A stretch of 64,000 bases of DNA from UBA10329 sp964500205 (GCA_964500205.1 CAZCNS010000001.1:186001-250000); one strand, 5' to 3'; positions 40,876 to 50,754 are shown, counted from the stretch's first letter. Notes: generated from the sequence alone by a model not told the origin. Program-made: numbers and translations.

Positions 40876-43800
40876 TTACCGCTTGATGAGCTTCACAAAG
40901 GCCATACTGCCATCAGCAGTGACCCTAAGGAAGTAAACCCCATTGGCCTGCTCGGAGAGGTCGTATTGATGACGCATCGTCTCCACCACTCCGATGCCAT
41001 CGACCCAGAGACTTCGGCCTGTGATGTCCATCAGCTCCACGGTCACTTGCTTGCCCGTCACAAAATCCAGCTCAACAATGAACTCTCCGTTGGTTGGGTT
41101 AGGATAGACATTGACCTCACCCTCGAAATCAGGGTCGGTGATGCCCACACAGCATGTCATCTCAAAGCGCAGGGAACGGCCCGTGCAACCATTGGCATCG
41201 GTCACCTCCACCTCGTAGTTGCCGCTTCCTGTAGGGTTGATGGCGTATGTAGGCCCATTTGCCCCCGGAATCACATTACCATTCAAATACCACTGGAAAC
41301 CACTGTAATTAGTAGAGTCGGTAACGATAATGGTGCTGCCGACAATGCTCATTTCTGGCTGCGGAGCCCAAACTGTAACATCTACAGGAGCAGATTGAAG
41401 TGAACTGTCGATACAGCCAAACTGGTCCATAACCGTGATGTAGTAGGAACCGCTTTGGGTGATGACCGCTTGAGAAGTCGTAGAACCGCTATTCCATAAA
41501 TAAGACGCATAGTTCTCTTCTATGGACAGAATCACATTGCCGCCATTGCAGAACTGCACCGGGCCATTGGCCACGATGGTCGGAACGACAGGGATGTGGA
41601 CAGTCACATCTGCCACCAAGCTGTTGGTGACACAACCATTGATATCAGTAATCACAGCCGAGTACTCACCAGTCTCATTCACGATGATGCTTGGGCCTGT
41701 CTGGCCGTTAGACCATTGGTAGGAGTCGAAGCCGGCAGGTGCTGTGATAGTGAGACTCTCATCCTCGCAGATGACCACCGTTCCGGAAGGTACGATGTTG
41801 GCTGACGGAGGAGTGAACACGGTCACATTGACTGGAACGGAGGCCCCTGTGCAACCGCTGCCATCCACAACAGCAACAAAATAGGTTCCTGACTCTGAAA
41901 CGGTAATAGCGGAACCTTGAGTGACCCCATCATTCCATGTGTAGGACTGGAATCCATCATTGGCTGTGAGCGTGACGCTGCCACCAGGGCAGAAAGAGGT
42001 CGGGCCACTGGGCAGAACAAAAGGTTCCACAGCAGGATTGCCCTGCACCTGAACGGATGCCACTCCCGGACAGCCGCTGTCATCGGTGACGGTAACCGTG
42101 TATGTGCCAGGACTTGAGGCGGTGATGGTCTGGGTGTCCTGTCCGCCTGGTGCCCAAGCATAGCTATTGAATCCCACTCCGGGATCGAGGGTAATCGATC
42201 CAGGGAAACAGATACTGGTGTCATTGCCAAGGGAAATAGTAGGCCCCGCACCCACATTGACCTCCTGGAACACGGGGATGGACCACCCACAGCATTCGTC
42301 CTTGACTCGGAGGCGCACCAGATAACTCCCCTCGGCAGGGAACACATGCGTAGTAATGTCATTGGCCGCACCTCCTGATGGCGGTGAAGCAGCACCATTC
42401 GAGATTATAGCCCACTCATACTGTGCTGCTACATCGGCAGTTTGAAAAGTAGCAGTGGTATTGCCGCAGAGGGCCGTAACCGGAACACCCTGAGAAAGCA
42501 CCTCAAATGAAGGCAGAGGCCGAGTCCCGGTGATATTGATGATATCATTGAAAGAAGTTCCACTGACGACCACATCGTGTTGTCCTGTGGCAGAGTAGAA
42601 AATACCCGCAGTCGATGATGCGGGTGTATAAGAAGACGAACCCGGGCCGAGATCATCGACCAACTGAGCACCGCCCATTGCCGAAAGGTCGAAGGTTCCA
42701 CCACCCTTCGCTACAGTTATCTCTGAGTTCGTGCAACCCGAAAACTGGTTAACGGTCACAGGGCCATTATCGGTAGGAACACCTGCACCCTGCACCTGCA
42801 CGACTGACCCCGCTGTCTGTACCAGCCCAATGCTTGCACCTGAAGCGCCATCACGACCTCGTCCGCCTGTGCCGCCAACGCCACCGTCACCACCGGCTCC
42901 TCCGCATCTGTTGGCGCAGACACAGCCATTGCATCCAGCCGTACCCCCGACAGAACCAAGCTCACCTGAGACACCTGATCCACCTGCACTGGTAGCGCCT
43001 CCCGACCCTGGCGTCAGGTCACTATGACTGATGCTTCCTGAGGAGTTGACACTGTAAACAGCGAACGAACCACCACCACCAAAGCCTCCGCGGCCTCCAC
43101 GACCTCCACGGCCACCTTGCCCGCCTTGAGCACCGTCACGACCTGCACAGCTCACACATACGCAAGTTCCTGCTGTGCTGCCTCCGCCACCACCTCCACC
43201 ACCACCGACAGCCCCGTCACCGCCATCCTGACGGTCGGCAGGAACGAAAAAAGGATCGGCTGGCACCGGGGTCGGGCTGGGGTCATTTGGCGTCCAGCTA
43301 TGACCATTGCCACCGGCACCGCCTGTTGCTCCAGGATTGCCGTTACGATTACTCCCATTACAATTAAGGAAATTACAGCCCGGCCCAGCTGTTTGGGCAC
43401 CACCTGCACCAGCACTGCCACCTGAAGCTGCTGGCACAGAGGTTCCATAGGGAACGGCTGCGCCTCCACCACCCGCTCCTGAATTACCTGCAGAGCCTGT
43501 GCTACAGCCACCCCTGCCAGTTCCTCCAGTCCCTCCAGTGGAGTTTGCACCAACAAAGCCTGTCGAATTCTCTCCGTCAGCCCCTTTGCTTGCTGCACCT
43601 GTATTGACCTTGACCATGGTGAGCTCAAAGCCTGTCGCGTTGTTCAGATAGACACCATAAATGGAGTTTCCCCGGCTATCAGTTGTGCCTGTGGCCCCAG
43701 CCATCTGCACATTGACGGTCAAGTTCCGAAGAACGAAGTTCGAGACATTGACCGCCTCAATTCCAATGTGATGACCCACTGTGACGCCACCTACCTGAGC

Positions 43801-44136
43801 CGTTTCAAGACTTGATGTGATGTTGATATTGGTGGGAGCGTTGGTGTTAAGCACCCAATCGGCCCCAGAAATCTGATAACCGCCCTCAATGACAACATCA
43901 TCGATCATAGATATCTTGTTGGGAGTAGGATAATTGCCTCCCAGCATGCGAATGTAGTTGCGCGAGGGATCAACGTTGGCCAAAGCGTAGTCCAAGGACA
44001 CTGGTTGGTCTGGCGTACCCACAGTGCCTGACCCGCTGGGAGACACGTACCAAAACCCACAGGGTTGTTGCGCATGAGCCGCAAGGCCAATGAGCATCAC
44101 GAAAGCAATGGTCAGCGAGGAGTATAGATTTCTCAT
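40876..44136 (-). CDS. Large secreted protein: beta-helix, Gly/Cys-rich region, PKD/Ig-like repeats, T9SS domain
   Basis: A 1086-residue secreted protein. After a signal peptide (residues 1-22) comes a pectate-lyase-like beta-helix segment (FVLRNLTVNVQMAG). Residues 205-450 are extremely glycine-rich with scattered cysteines (CNFLNCNG, CVCVSCAGRDG, CNGCVCANRCGG). Then follow a PKD-like domain (YEWAIISNGAASPPSGG), five Ig-like repeats with the signature SGTYTVTVTDDSGCPG, and a C-terminal type A sorting domain (VNVYPNPTNGEFIVELDF). It is probably a cell-surface or released structural or adhesive protein exported by T9SS. A TACTTTTG promoter lies 22 nt before the start. Confidence 0.88.
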   Translation of the reverse strand: MRNLYSSLTIAFVMLIGLAAHAQQPCGFWYVSPSGSGTVGTPDQPVSLDYALANVDPSRNYIRMLGGNYPTPNKISMIDDVVIEGGYQISGADWVLNTNAPTNINITSSLETAQVGGVTVGHHIGIEAVNVSNFVLRNLTVNVQMAGATGTTDSRGNSIYGVYLNNATGFELTMVKVNTGAASKGADGENSTGFVGANSTGGTGGTGRGGCSTGSAGNSGAGGGGAAVPYGTSVPAASGGSAGAGGAQTAGPGCNFLNCNGSNRNGNPGATGGAGGNGHSWTPNDPSPTPVPADPFFVPADRQDGGDGAVGGGGGGGGGSTAGTCVCVSCAGRDGAQGGQGGRGGRGGRGGFGGGGSFAVYSVNSSGSISHSDLTPGSGGATSAGGSGVSGELGSVGGTAGCNGCVCANRCGGAGGDGGVGGTGGRGRDGASGASIGLVQTAGSVVQVQGAGVPTDNGPVTVNQFSGCTNSEITVAKGGGTFDLSAMGGAQLVDDLGPGSSSYTPASSTAGIFYSATGQHDVVVSGTSFNDIINITGTRPLPSFEVLSQGVPVTALCGNTTATFQTADVAAQYEWAIISNGAASPPSGGAANDITTHVFPAEGSYLVRLRVKDECCGWSIPVFQEVNVGAGPTISLGNDTSICFPGSITLDPGVGFNSYAWAPGGQDTQTITASSPGTYTVTVTDDSGCPGVASVQVQGNPAVEPFVLPSGPTSFCPGGSVTLTANDGFQSYTWNDGVTQGSAITVSESGTYFVAVVDGSGCTGASVPVNVTVFTPPSANIVPSGTVVICEDESLTITAPAGFDSYQWSNGQTGPSIIVNETGEYSAVITDINGCVTNSLVADVTVHIPVVPTIVANGPVQFCNGGNVILSIEENYASYLWNSGSTTSQAVITQSGSYYITVMDQFGCIDSSLQSAPVDVTVWAPQPEMSIVGSTIIVTDSTNYSGFQWYLNGNVIPGANGPTYAINPTGSGNYEVEVTDANGCTGRSLRFEMTCCVGITDPDFEGEVNVYPNPTNGEFIVELDFVTGKQVTVELMDITGRSLWVDGIGVVETMRHQYDLSEQANGVYFLRVTADGSMAFVKLIKR

Positions 44137-44158
44137 GGTTTGAGTTTTTTATAGAATG

Positions 44159-44166
44159 CAAAAGTA
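44159..44166 (-). promoter_or_regulatory. -7 promoter element TACTTTTG for the large secreted protein
   Basis: A perfect TAnnTTTG match on the minus strand, 22 nt before the ATG at 44136. Confidence 0.55.
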
Positions 44167-44235
44167 GATGGTGGCATTTGAAACCTACTTAATCGAAACA
44201 TCAACAATTACATTGGATTTCACGCTGACCCATGG

Positions 44236-46047
44236 TCACTGAAAGACTCCGCGCTCCCTTAGGGCACCGCTGTCCCAGACCAATTCGATCACAAGCAACC
44301 CTTTGAGTTCCTCCGGCACTGAGAACCGGCTACTGACACTTTCGCGGTGAAGCATTCGCCCTGCCATATCCAAGACTCTGAGTTCCCCTGTACGGAAACC
44401 TCCTCCAATGACCTCAAAATCGCGAAATCCGACTCTCTGTAAAAAGGTATTGTCCAACGAATGGACCCTTGTGACGATGTCATCCTCGACCACGTGGATG
44501 ACCTGATTCGCCCCAACATCCGTAAGTGACCGCTCCGTACCCGAAGGAAAACGCACAATGACCGAATCGACTGCGGTGGCCGAACCGAGACCGAAATGGG
44601 CAATGGAAGAGTTGTGGCTGGCATGACTTGACCCTCCGCTGACCTCAAGCACCTGCGACTGCCCTTCCACAACGATGCGAATGATGCTTCCGAACGCATC
44701 GCGGTTGCTATGAACGCCCTCAGCCTTCACTTTGAGCCAGTTATTCCCATTTTCCGAGACATTGAAATAAACCTTGGCAGTGGCAGGTTCGCTGGTGAGC
44801 CGCCTGACCCCGTTGACCACCACATCGAGGTGGCCATCATTGTTGAGGTCGCCAAAGGCCGCGCCCCGACTTCGGTGCAGTGACCCTATGCCCGCATTCC
44901 AGGTGATGTCGGTGAATGTGCCATCACCATTATTCCGAAAAAGTTTATCAGGATCCTCCAATGAGTTGGCAATGAACTGAGCAGCAGGAATCTCACCATT
45001 GGCCACGAACAAGTCCTGCCAGCCGTCATTATCAGCATCAAAAAAGAAACACCCCCAACCAGTTGTGTTAAGTCCGTTTACGCTGTCATTAATGACGCCT
45101 GCCGTTTCAGCCAGCTCAGTGAACAGCCCTCCGTCATTGCGGTAAAGGAAATTGGCCCCGATATTGGTCATGTAATAATCGAGGTCGCCATCGCGGTCGT
45201 AGTCCCCAATGGCAACCCCCATACCGTAGAAGCCCCCGTCCATGCCGGTCTCAGGGGCCATATCCTCAAAAAACTGGTCGGGCAAAAGATTGCGATACAG
45301 TGCGTTCGGAATGACCCACTGGCCGAAATCGTTCACTACCATTATGTCGATATGACCATCAAGGTCAAAGTCGGTGAAGGCAGTGGCAAGTCCGCATCCC
45401 TGCTGATCTATCCCATAAAACGCGGTTGCATCGGTGAAACTCCCATCACCGTTATTGACCAGCAATTGATCTGAAAAACATGTGTGATTGAACCCCACAG
45501 GAGTCGGCCCTTCAAAGAGAACGTTGGCCACATCAACATAGTTGGTGATGTAAATGTCCAGGAATCCGTCACCATTCACATCACCGAAGCTGGCCGATAC
45601 ACTTCGTTGCCCAGTGAAAAAATCAAAGGCCGTAACCGACCGCGTGAAAGTACCATCACCATTGTTGAGGAACAACATGTTCGCGTTGGGCATCTCGGTG
45701 AGGATGAGAACATCACGAAAACCATCGTTATCAACATCGCCCGTGGTCACTCCGAATGTCGTTACAGCGGCAGTGAAACCGAATCCCGCATCTACACCCA
45801 CCTCTGTGAAAGTGCCGTCACCATTGTTTCGGTAGAGCTTATCCCGGTCCTCACCACCTGTTAGGTAAATATCCTCCCATCCATCATTGTCCAAATCAAA
45901 AATGGCGACCCCGCCTCCGATATGCAGCTCAGAACGCTGGTAGTGGTCGATACCGGTCGACTGGGTGGCATCGATGAACAACGCCTGACCAAGGACGTGA
46001 GCAGGCCCGATGACCGCCAACAAAAGAATGAGCCTAACGATGCGCAT
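44236..46047 (-). CDS. CRTAC1-like secreted protein (FG-GAP repeats, ASPIC/UnbV domain, T9SS tail)
   Basis: A 603-residue secreted protein. After the signal peptide (MRIVRLILLLAVIGPAHVLG) there are at least seven FG-GAP/VCBS-type repeats with calcium-binding-like cores (FDLDNDGWEDIYLTGG, GDVNGDGFLDIYITNY, GDYDRDGDLDYYMTN). The ASPIC/UnbV domain follows (residues 440-530, GVHSNRDAFGSIIRIV), and a short sorting domain closes the chain (LRVLDMAGRML). The repeats should form an integrin-like propeller. The role of these proteins is unknown, though they are abundant in marine and wastewater Bacteroidota. The ATG at 46047 starts the signal peptide. Confidence 0.9.
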   Translation of the reverse strand: MRIVRLILLLAVIGPAHVLGQALFIDATQSTGIDHYQRSELHIGGGVAIFDLDNDGWEDIYLTGGEDRDKLYRNNGDGTFTEVGVDAGFGFTAAVTTFGVTTGDVDNDGFRDVLILTEMPNANMLFLNNGDGTFTRSVTAFDFFTGQRSVSASFGDVNGDGFLDIYITNYVDVANVLFEGPTPVGFNHTCFSDQLLVNNGDGSFTDATAFYGIDQQGCGLATAFTDFDLDGHIDIMVVNDFGQWVIPNALYRNLLPDQFFEDMAPETGMDGGFYGMGVAIGDYDRDGDLDYYMTNIGANFLYRNDGGLFTELAETAGVINDSVNGLNTTGWGCFFFDADNDGWQDLFVANGEIPAAQFIANSLEDPDKLFRNNGDGTFTDITWNAGIGSLHRSRGAAFGDLNNDGHLDVVVNGVRRLTSEPATAKVYFNVSENGNNWLKVKAEGVHSNRDAFGSIIRIVVEGQSQVLEVSGGSSHASHNSSIAHFGLGSATAVDSVIVRFPSGTERSLTDVGANQVIHVVEDDIVTRVHSLDNTFLQRVGFRDFEVIGGGFRTGELRVLDMAGRMLHRESVSSRFSVPEELKGLLVIELVWDSGALRERGVFQ

Positions 46048-46124
46048 GTGTAGAAGGCGTGAAATTACCGCTTGGCCCGTTCCGAATGGCGACAACTTGC
46101 CTTGGAAGGTGCATAGGTCAGGGG

Positions 46125-46132
46125 TAACTTCG
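46125..46132 (+). promoter_or_regulatory. Promoter of pheT (TAACTTCG with upstream TTG)
   Basis: TAACTTCG differs from TAnnTTTG at one base and ends 19 nt before the ATG at 46152. A TTG at 46102-46104 is placed 20 nt upstream as a -33 element. Confidence 0.6.
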
Positions 46133-46151
46133 CGGCCTTACATTTCAGGGC

Positions 46152-48596
46152 ATGAACATCTCCTACAACTGGCTGCGGCAGTACCTCCCCATCGACCTCT
46201 CGGCTCACGAAGCGGCCGAACTCCTCACCCACAGCGGGCTGGAGGTGGAGCATGTGGTGCCGTTCTCGTCCGTGGAGGGCGGCTTGGAAGGCATCGTCAT
46301 CGGTGAGGTGCTCACGCGGGAGAAACATCCCGATGCCGACCGTCTCAGTGTCTGCACCGTGAACGTGGGCGGAGCAGAACCACTCCATATCGTGTGCGGT
46401 GCTCCGAACGTGGCCACAGGGCAGAAAGTGGTGGTCGCCACTGTGGGTGCGAAACTCTACCCATCAGAAGGCGAACCGTTTGAGATCAAGAAGTCGAAAA
46501 TCCGCGGGCAGGCTTCCGAAGGGATGATCTGCGCGGAGGATGAAATCGGTCTGGGCCAGAGCCACGATGGCATCATGGTGCTACCCGCTGATGCGAAGGT
46601 GGGCACTGCTGCTGCCGATTTCTTCAAGGTAGAGAACGATGAGGTGCTGGAGATCGGCCTCACGCCCAACCGCGCGGATGCTATGAGCCACATCGGGGTA
46701 GCGCGCGACCTTCGTGCGGTGGCCCGTTCCTCAAAAGGCGGGTTCGAGAACCTGGAACTTCAATGGCCCGATGTTTCCGCCTACAGTCAACAGTGCGAAA
46801 GCCCCATCACCATTGAAGTGAAAGACACGGAAGCCGCACCGCGCTATGTGGGCGTTTACATCGAAGGAGTGAAAGTGGGGCCGTCTCCGCAGTGGTTGCA
46901 GGACAGACTGAAGGCCATCGGCTCACGACCCATCAACAATGTGGTGGATGTCACCAACTTCGTGCTGCACGAGCTGGGTCAGCCGCTCCACGCCTTCGAT
47001 GCCGACAGGATCGGGGGGAAGAAAGTGGTGGTGCGCACCGCAAAATCCGCAGAGATGTTCACCACGCTCGATGAGGTGGAGCGCACCATGCAGGCCGAAG
47101 ACCTCCTCATCTGCGATGCCGACAAAGGCATGTGCATCGCTGGGGTTTTCGGTGGTGCCAATTCGGGTGTGACGGAGCAAACGGTCAACGTCTTCCTCGA
47201 AAGTGCCTATTTCAACCCTGTGACCATCCGTAAGACGGCCAAGCGCCAAGGACTGAGCACAGACGCATCGTTCCGCTTCGAGCGCGGCATTGATCCAGAA
47301 ATCACCGTCTATGCCGCCAAGCGGGCCGCGCTGCTCATTCAGCAAGTTGCGGGAGGCAAGACCTCTGACATTACCGACATTTATCCGAATCCCATCCCGC
47401 ATTTCAAGGTGGAGGTGAAATTCGCCAATATCGACCGCCTCATAGGGCAGGCCATTCCGCAGGATTCGGTCGTCAGCATTCTCGAAGACCTCGGCATTTT
47501 CATCGAAAAGAGAAATGCTGAAGGGCTGCGCCTATCGGTGCCGAATTTCAAGACAGACGTGACCCGCGAGGCCGACATCATCGAAGAGGTGCTGCGCGTC
47601 TATGGTTACGACCGTGTCGAGGGCAGCGGCCAATTGCGCGTGCCTCTCACGGACAGCCCTGAAAAGGACCGCGAGATGCTGCGCAACATGGTAGCCGACA
47701 TGTTCACCGCGCAGGGCTTCAACGAGATCATGAACAACTCGCTGACACGTTCTTCCTATATCGAAAAGCACCTCTCAGCCGAGGCTGAACGTTCGGTCAT
47801 CATCCTCAACCCGCTGAGCACCGACCTCAACTCCATGCGGCAGACCCTGCTGTTCGGTGGGTTGGAGAGCGTGTCGCGCAACATCCGACACCAGCACCCC
47901 GATGTGCGGTTCTATGAGTTCGGTAATTTGTATTTCTCGGAGAAAAACAAGGAATGGCCCTACAGCGAGCGGCAGTCGCTCGGCATTTTCCTCTCAGGCC
48001 GTTTCCAGCCTGAACGTTGGAACGCGGTAAAGGGCGATGTGTCCTATCACCACATCCACGCCACGGTGCGCCAACTGCTGCAACGGATGAACATCCAAGC
48101 AAAGCTCACTGACCTGCCCACGGAGAATTCTGTCTTCGCCTACGGCATGGCCTTTTCGTTGGAGGACAAAGTGCTGGCGCGATTTGGCAGTGTGCGGAAG
48201 GACATCCTCGCCACGTTCGACATCGATCAGGAGGTCTTCTTTGCCGATGTGAATTGGGATGCGGTACTCGCGGCCTCGGCCATCAACAAGCTGACGGTGA
48301 CCGACCTGCCGAAGTTCCCGTCTGTGAGGCGCGACCTTGCCCTGCTGGTGGATAGGACAGTGAAATACGTCCGCATCAAGGAGCTCGCCCATCAGACAGA
48401 ACGCAAGTTGCTGCGCGAAGTGGATCTCTTCGATGTCTATGAGGGTAAGGGCATCCCCGAAGGAAAACGCTCCTATGCCGTCAGCTTCATCCTGCGAGAT
48501 GACACTGCCACACTACAGGACAAGTCCATCGAGAAGACGATGGAAAGACTTGTGGGCAGATTCAAGCAGGAGCTGGGGGCGGAGTTGAGGGGGTAG
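46152..48596 (+). CDS. pheT: Phenylalanine-tRNA ligase beta subunit
   Basis: An 814-residue PheT of full length. The N-terminus MNISYNWLRQYLPIDLSAHE, the tRNA-binding domain (residues 40-150, CTVNVGGAEPLHIVCGAPNV), the B3/B4 editing domain (ESAYFNPVTIRKTAKRQG), the B5 domain and the C-terminal FDX-ACB domain (FPSVRRDLALLVDRTVKYV) are all present. With PheS it charges tRNA-Phe; pheS is not in this window. The last 120 nt (48477-48596) occur a second time at 50830-50949 behind the ATPase/DUF4276 cassette. The live 3' end is therefore probably the imported one. Confidence 0.97.
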   Translation: MNISYNWLRQYLPIDLSAHEAAELLTHSGLEVEHVVPFSSVEGGLEGIVIGEVLTREKHPDADRLSVCTVNVGGAEPLHIVCGAPNVATGQKVVVATVGAKLYPSEGEPFEIKKSKIRGQASEGMICAEDEIGLGQSHDGIMVLPADAKVGTAAADFFKVENDEVLEIGLTPNRADAMSHIGVARDLRAVARSSKGGFENLELQWPDVSAYSQQCESPITIEVKDTEAAPRYVGVYIEGVKVGPSPQWLQDRLKAIGSRPINNVVDVTNFVLHELGQPLHAFDADRIGGKKVVVRTAKSAEMFTTLDEVERTMQAEDLLICDADKGMCIAGVFGGANSGVTEQTVNVFLESAYFNPVTIRKTAKRQGLSTDASFRFERGIDPEITVYAAKRAALLIQQVAGGKTSDITDIYPNPIPHFKVEVKFANIDRLIGQAIPQDSVVSILEDLGIFIEKRNAEGLRLSVPNFKTDVTREADIIEEVLRVYGYDRVEGSGQLRVPLTDSPEKDREMLRNMVADMFTAQGFNEIMNNSLTRSSYIEKHLSAEAERSVIILNPLSTDLNSMRQTLLFGGLESVSRNIRHQHPDVRFYEFGNLYFSEKNKEWPYSERQSLGIFLSGRFQPERWNAVKGDVSYHHIHATVRQLLQRMNIQAKLTDLPTENSVFAYGMAFSLEDKVLARFGSVRKDILATFDIDQEVFFADVNWDAVLAASAINKLTVTDLPKFPSVRRDLALLVDRTVKYVRIKELAHQTERKLLREVDLFDVYEGKGIPEGKRSYAVSFILRDDTATLQDKSIEKTMERLVGRFKQELGAELRG

Positions 48597-48621
48597 GCTC
48601 GACAGCGTGCTTCCATTCAAC

Positions 48622-48629
48622 TACCTTCG
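48622..48629 (+). promoter_or_regulatory. -7 element TACCTTCG for the ATPase/DUF4276 cassette
   Basis: One mismatch to TAnnTTTG, 20 nt before the ATG at 48650 and 25 nt after the pheT stop. The cassette therefore brings its own promoter. Confidence 0.5.
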
Positions 48630-48649
48630 CAATCACTTTCAGCAAGGCG

Positions 48650-50077
48650 ATGATTACCAGAATCGAAATAGACGGGTTCAAATCCTTTCAGGACTTTGAG
48701 ATGGAGTTCACCCCGTTCACCATCATCGCAGGCACCAATGCATCGGGCAAGAGCAATCTTTTCGATGCCATTCGTCTGCTCTCTGCCCTTGCCGAACAGA
48801 ACCTGCGAAGCGCATTCAACTCCCTTGACAGAGGAGAACTCAACGAGTTTTTCACCAAATATGGTGACGATTGGTATGCAGACAAGATGCGGTTCTCGGT
48901 AGAAATGCTTGTTAACAGAAACGTTCAGGATGCCTGGGGCAGTTCGGAACAGCTCAAGTACACGAGGCTGAGGTATGAACTGATCATCAAGAGAATTGTC
49001 AACCAGAACGGGATAGAGGACTTGGAGGTGGAGTACGAAAAACTCGATACCATCAAGCACAAAACAGATGAATGGGTAAAGAGAATTCCCTCGGCAGTTC
49101 GTGACACATGGCGCCCCAAGGTTGAGAGCCGAAGAGGAATCTTCTACATGGACACGGTGGAGGAGAACGGTATTCCGACCGTGATAGTCCCACAGGACGG
49201 CAAACAGGGCAAGAAGCGATTCTTCCCTCTGATCCGTGCCTCCAAGACTGTTCTGAGCAGTTTCGAGACCGTGGATTTCCCACACATTCTCGCTGCGAAG
49301 GAGGAAATGAGAAGTTGGAGGTCTTTACAGCTCAATCCTGACGAGTTGAGGAAGCCGACCAGCAAGAAGACGGGGGAAGATGTCATCTCCTCAAGCGGGA
49401 GCAACCTTGCTGCCGCACTTTTCAGGATCAAGCAGTTGGACAATTACAGTCTTGTAGAGATTTCGCGTAAGTTGAATTCATTTCTTCCCACCTTCACAGA
49501 TGTGAATGTTCTGGATGACCGCGAGAACAATCAGTTTGTCATTGAGGTCACTGGAGATGATGGGAGAAAATTCTCCTCGCGAGTGCTTTCTGAAGGAACA
49601 CTCCGCTTCCTCGCCCTCTGCATTTTTGAGCAAGATGACCTTCACACAGGTCTGCTTTGCTTTGAGGAGCCGGAGAATGGTATCCACCCGTTCAGGATTA
49701 AGGCGATGTTGCAACTGCTAAAAGACCTTAGTGTCGATCTTGAAGAGAAAACAGATGATGATGACGTGCCACCACTCCGCCAGGTGATTGTCAACACGCA
49801 TTCACCGGCCATTGTGGGAGCAGCCGTTCAATGGGAGGAAGACAACAATGTTTCGGTTCACTACGCCCAATTGAGAACCCTGATTGCAGGCAAAGAACGA
49901 AGTGGTGTAAGCGAAAAGGTAAAACTCTTTAAGACCATGATTGTCCAGGTAGAGAACAGGTCGCAATCAACCATGGCCTTTTCCGAGAAGGATAGAAGCC
50001 TCACCGTATCCACCGTAATGGAGTACTTGAAATCAACCGATGTGGAGCGTGGGATAGATGTTCTCCGAGCTGCATGA
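48650..50077 (+). CDS. ABC/SMC-like AAA-family ATPase (putative defence component)
   Basis: A 475-residue ATPase of the AAA_15/AAA_21 (OLD/RecF-like) type. Walker A GTNASGKSN lies at residues 28-36, the ABC signature-like VLSEGTLRFLAL near 325, Walker B LLCFEEPENGIHP near 343, and the H-loop VNTHSP near 383. The central region is helical. Such ATPases, paired with a small TOPRIM-like or nuclease protein, occur in several anti-phage systems (PARIS, AbiL/RloAB-like). The gene overlaps the DUF4276 gene by ATGA. It is visibly more A+T-rich than pheT and sits between two copies of the pheT 3' end, both signs of acquisition. The defence role is inferred. Confidence 0.88.
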   Translation: MITRIEIDGFKSFQDFEMEFTPFTIIAGTNASGKSNLFDAIRLLSALAEQNLRSAFNSLDRGELNEFFTKYGDDWYADKMRFSVEMLVNRNVQDAWGSSEQLKYTRLRYELIIKRIVNQNGIEDLEVEYEKLDTIKHKTDEWVKRIPSAVRDTWRPKVESRRGIFYMDTVEENGIPTVIVPQDGKQGKKRFFPLIRASKTVLSSFETVDFPHILAAKEEMRSWRSLQLNPDELRKPTSKKTGEDVISSSGSNLAAALFRIKQLDNYSLVEISRKLNSFLPTFTDVNVLDDRENNQFVIEVTGDDGRKFSSRVLSEGTLRFLALCIFEQDDLHTGLLCFEEPENGIHPFRIKAMLQLLKDLSVDLEEKTDDDDVPPLRQVIVNTHSPAIVGAAVQWEEDNNVSVHYAQLRTLIAGKERSGVSEKVKLFKTMIVQVENRSQSTMAFSEKDRSLTVSTVMEYLKSTDVERGIDVLRAA

Positions 50078-50754
50078 GTTATCAACTTTTCATAGGACTG
50101 ACGGCCGAGGGTGATACCGATCTCCGTTTCCTGAAAGGTGTCGTGTCAAGAACCTTTGAGTCAATTGCATTTGACTCAAAGCAGGACATTGAGATAGAAG
50201 TTTTCGAGCTCTCTCAATCAGAAAGTCTGCCGAAGCGTTCCGGGTTTGTGGACTGTGTGCTTGATGCTTCAGCGAAGGGGTTCCGTGAATTCGGAATGAC
50301 CGTGCTATGCATACATACTGATGCGGATTCCCGTGATGATGAGAAAGCTTTCGCAGACCGAATTCATCCAGCGATTGCCGAATTGAACCGTAGGTCTGAC
50401 GACACCTTCTGCAAGACCGCAGTGCCTTTGGTCCCTGTTCAGATGACAGAGGCCTGGATGCTGGCCGACACGGGCCTACTCAAACAGGAGATTGGCACCA
50501 CACTTAGTGATGTTGCACTCAGCATCAACCGTTTACCTGAAAGCATCGCAAACCCCAAGAAGGAGATTGAAAAAGCGATTGTAACAGCCAGAAAAGGCAT
50601 GACGAAAAGACGGAGACATAGCCTAACCATCGGTGAACTATACCAACCTATGGGACAGAAAATCTCATTAACGGCTCTGGAGACCCTACCATCTTTCAGG
50701 AAGTTCAAAGCCAATGTCAGAGAGGCATTCGTGCAGTTGAACTTGCTGCACTGA
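50074..50754 (+). CDS. DUF4276-like TOPRIM-fold protein (putative defence effector)
   Basis: A 226-residue protein resembling DUF4276. Acidic motifs follow the TOPRIM pattern: LTAEGDTDLRFLK near the N-terminus (Glu), VLCIHTDADSRDD in the middle (Asp-x-Asp) and MTEAWMLAD. These suggest a metal-dependent nuclease or related activity, although family members have not been well studied. Translation is coupled to the ATPase gene by a 4-nt overlap, so the two proteins probably form one complex. The nearest alternative is the DUF4435/RloB-like effectors of related systems; the layout is the same. Confidence 0.78.
   Translation: MSYQLFIGLTAEGDTDLRFLKGVVSRTFESIAFDSKQDIEIEVFELSQSESLPKRSGFVDCVLDASAKGFREFGMTVLCIHTDADSRDDEKAFADRIHPAIAELNRRSDDTFCKTAVPLVPVQMTEAWMLADTGLLKQEIGTTLSDVALSINRLPESIANPKKEIEKAIVTARKGMTKRRRHSLTIGELYQPMGQKISLTALETLPSFRKFKANVREAFVQLNLLH

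Noticed and set aside
42731..43628. Proline- and serine-rich frames antisense to the large secreted protein
   Set aside because: They simply mirror the glycine-rich codons of the real gene.
44236..46047. Regular repeats that could be taken for a CRISPR or DNA repeat array
   Set aside because: They are FG-GAP coding repeats with variable DNA and no constant spacer length.
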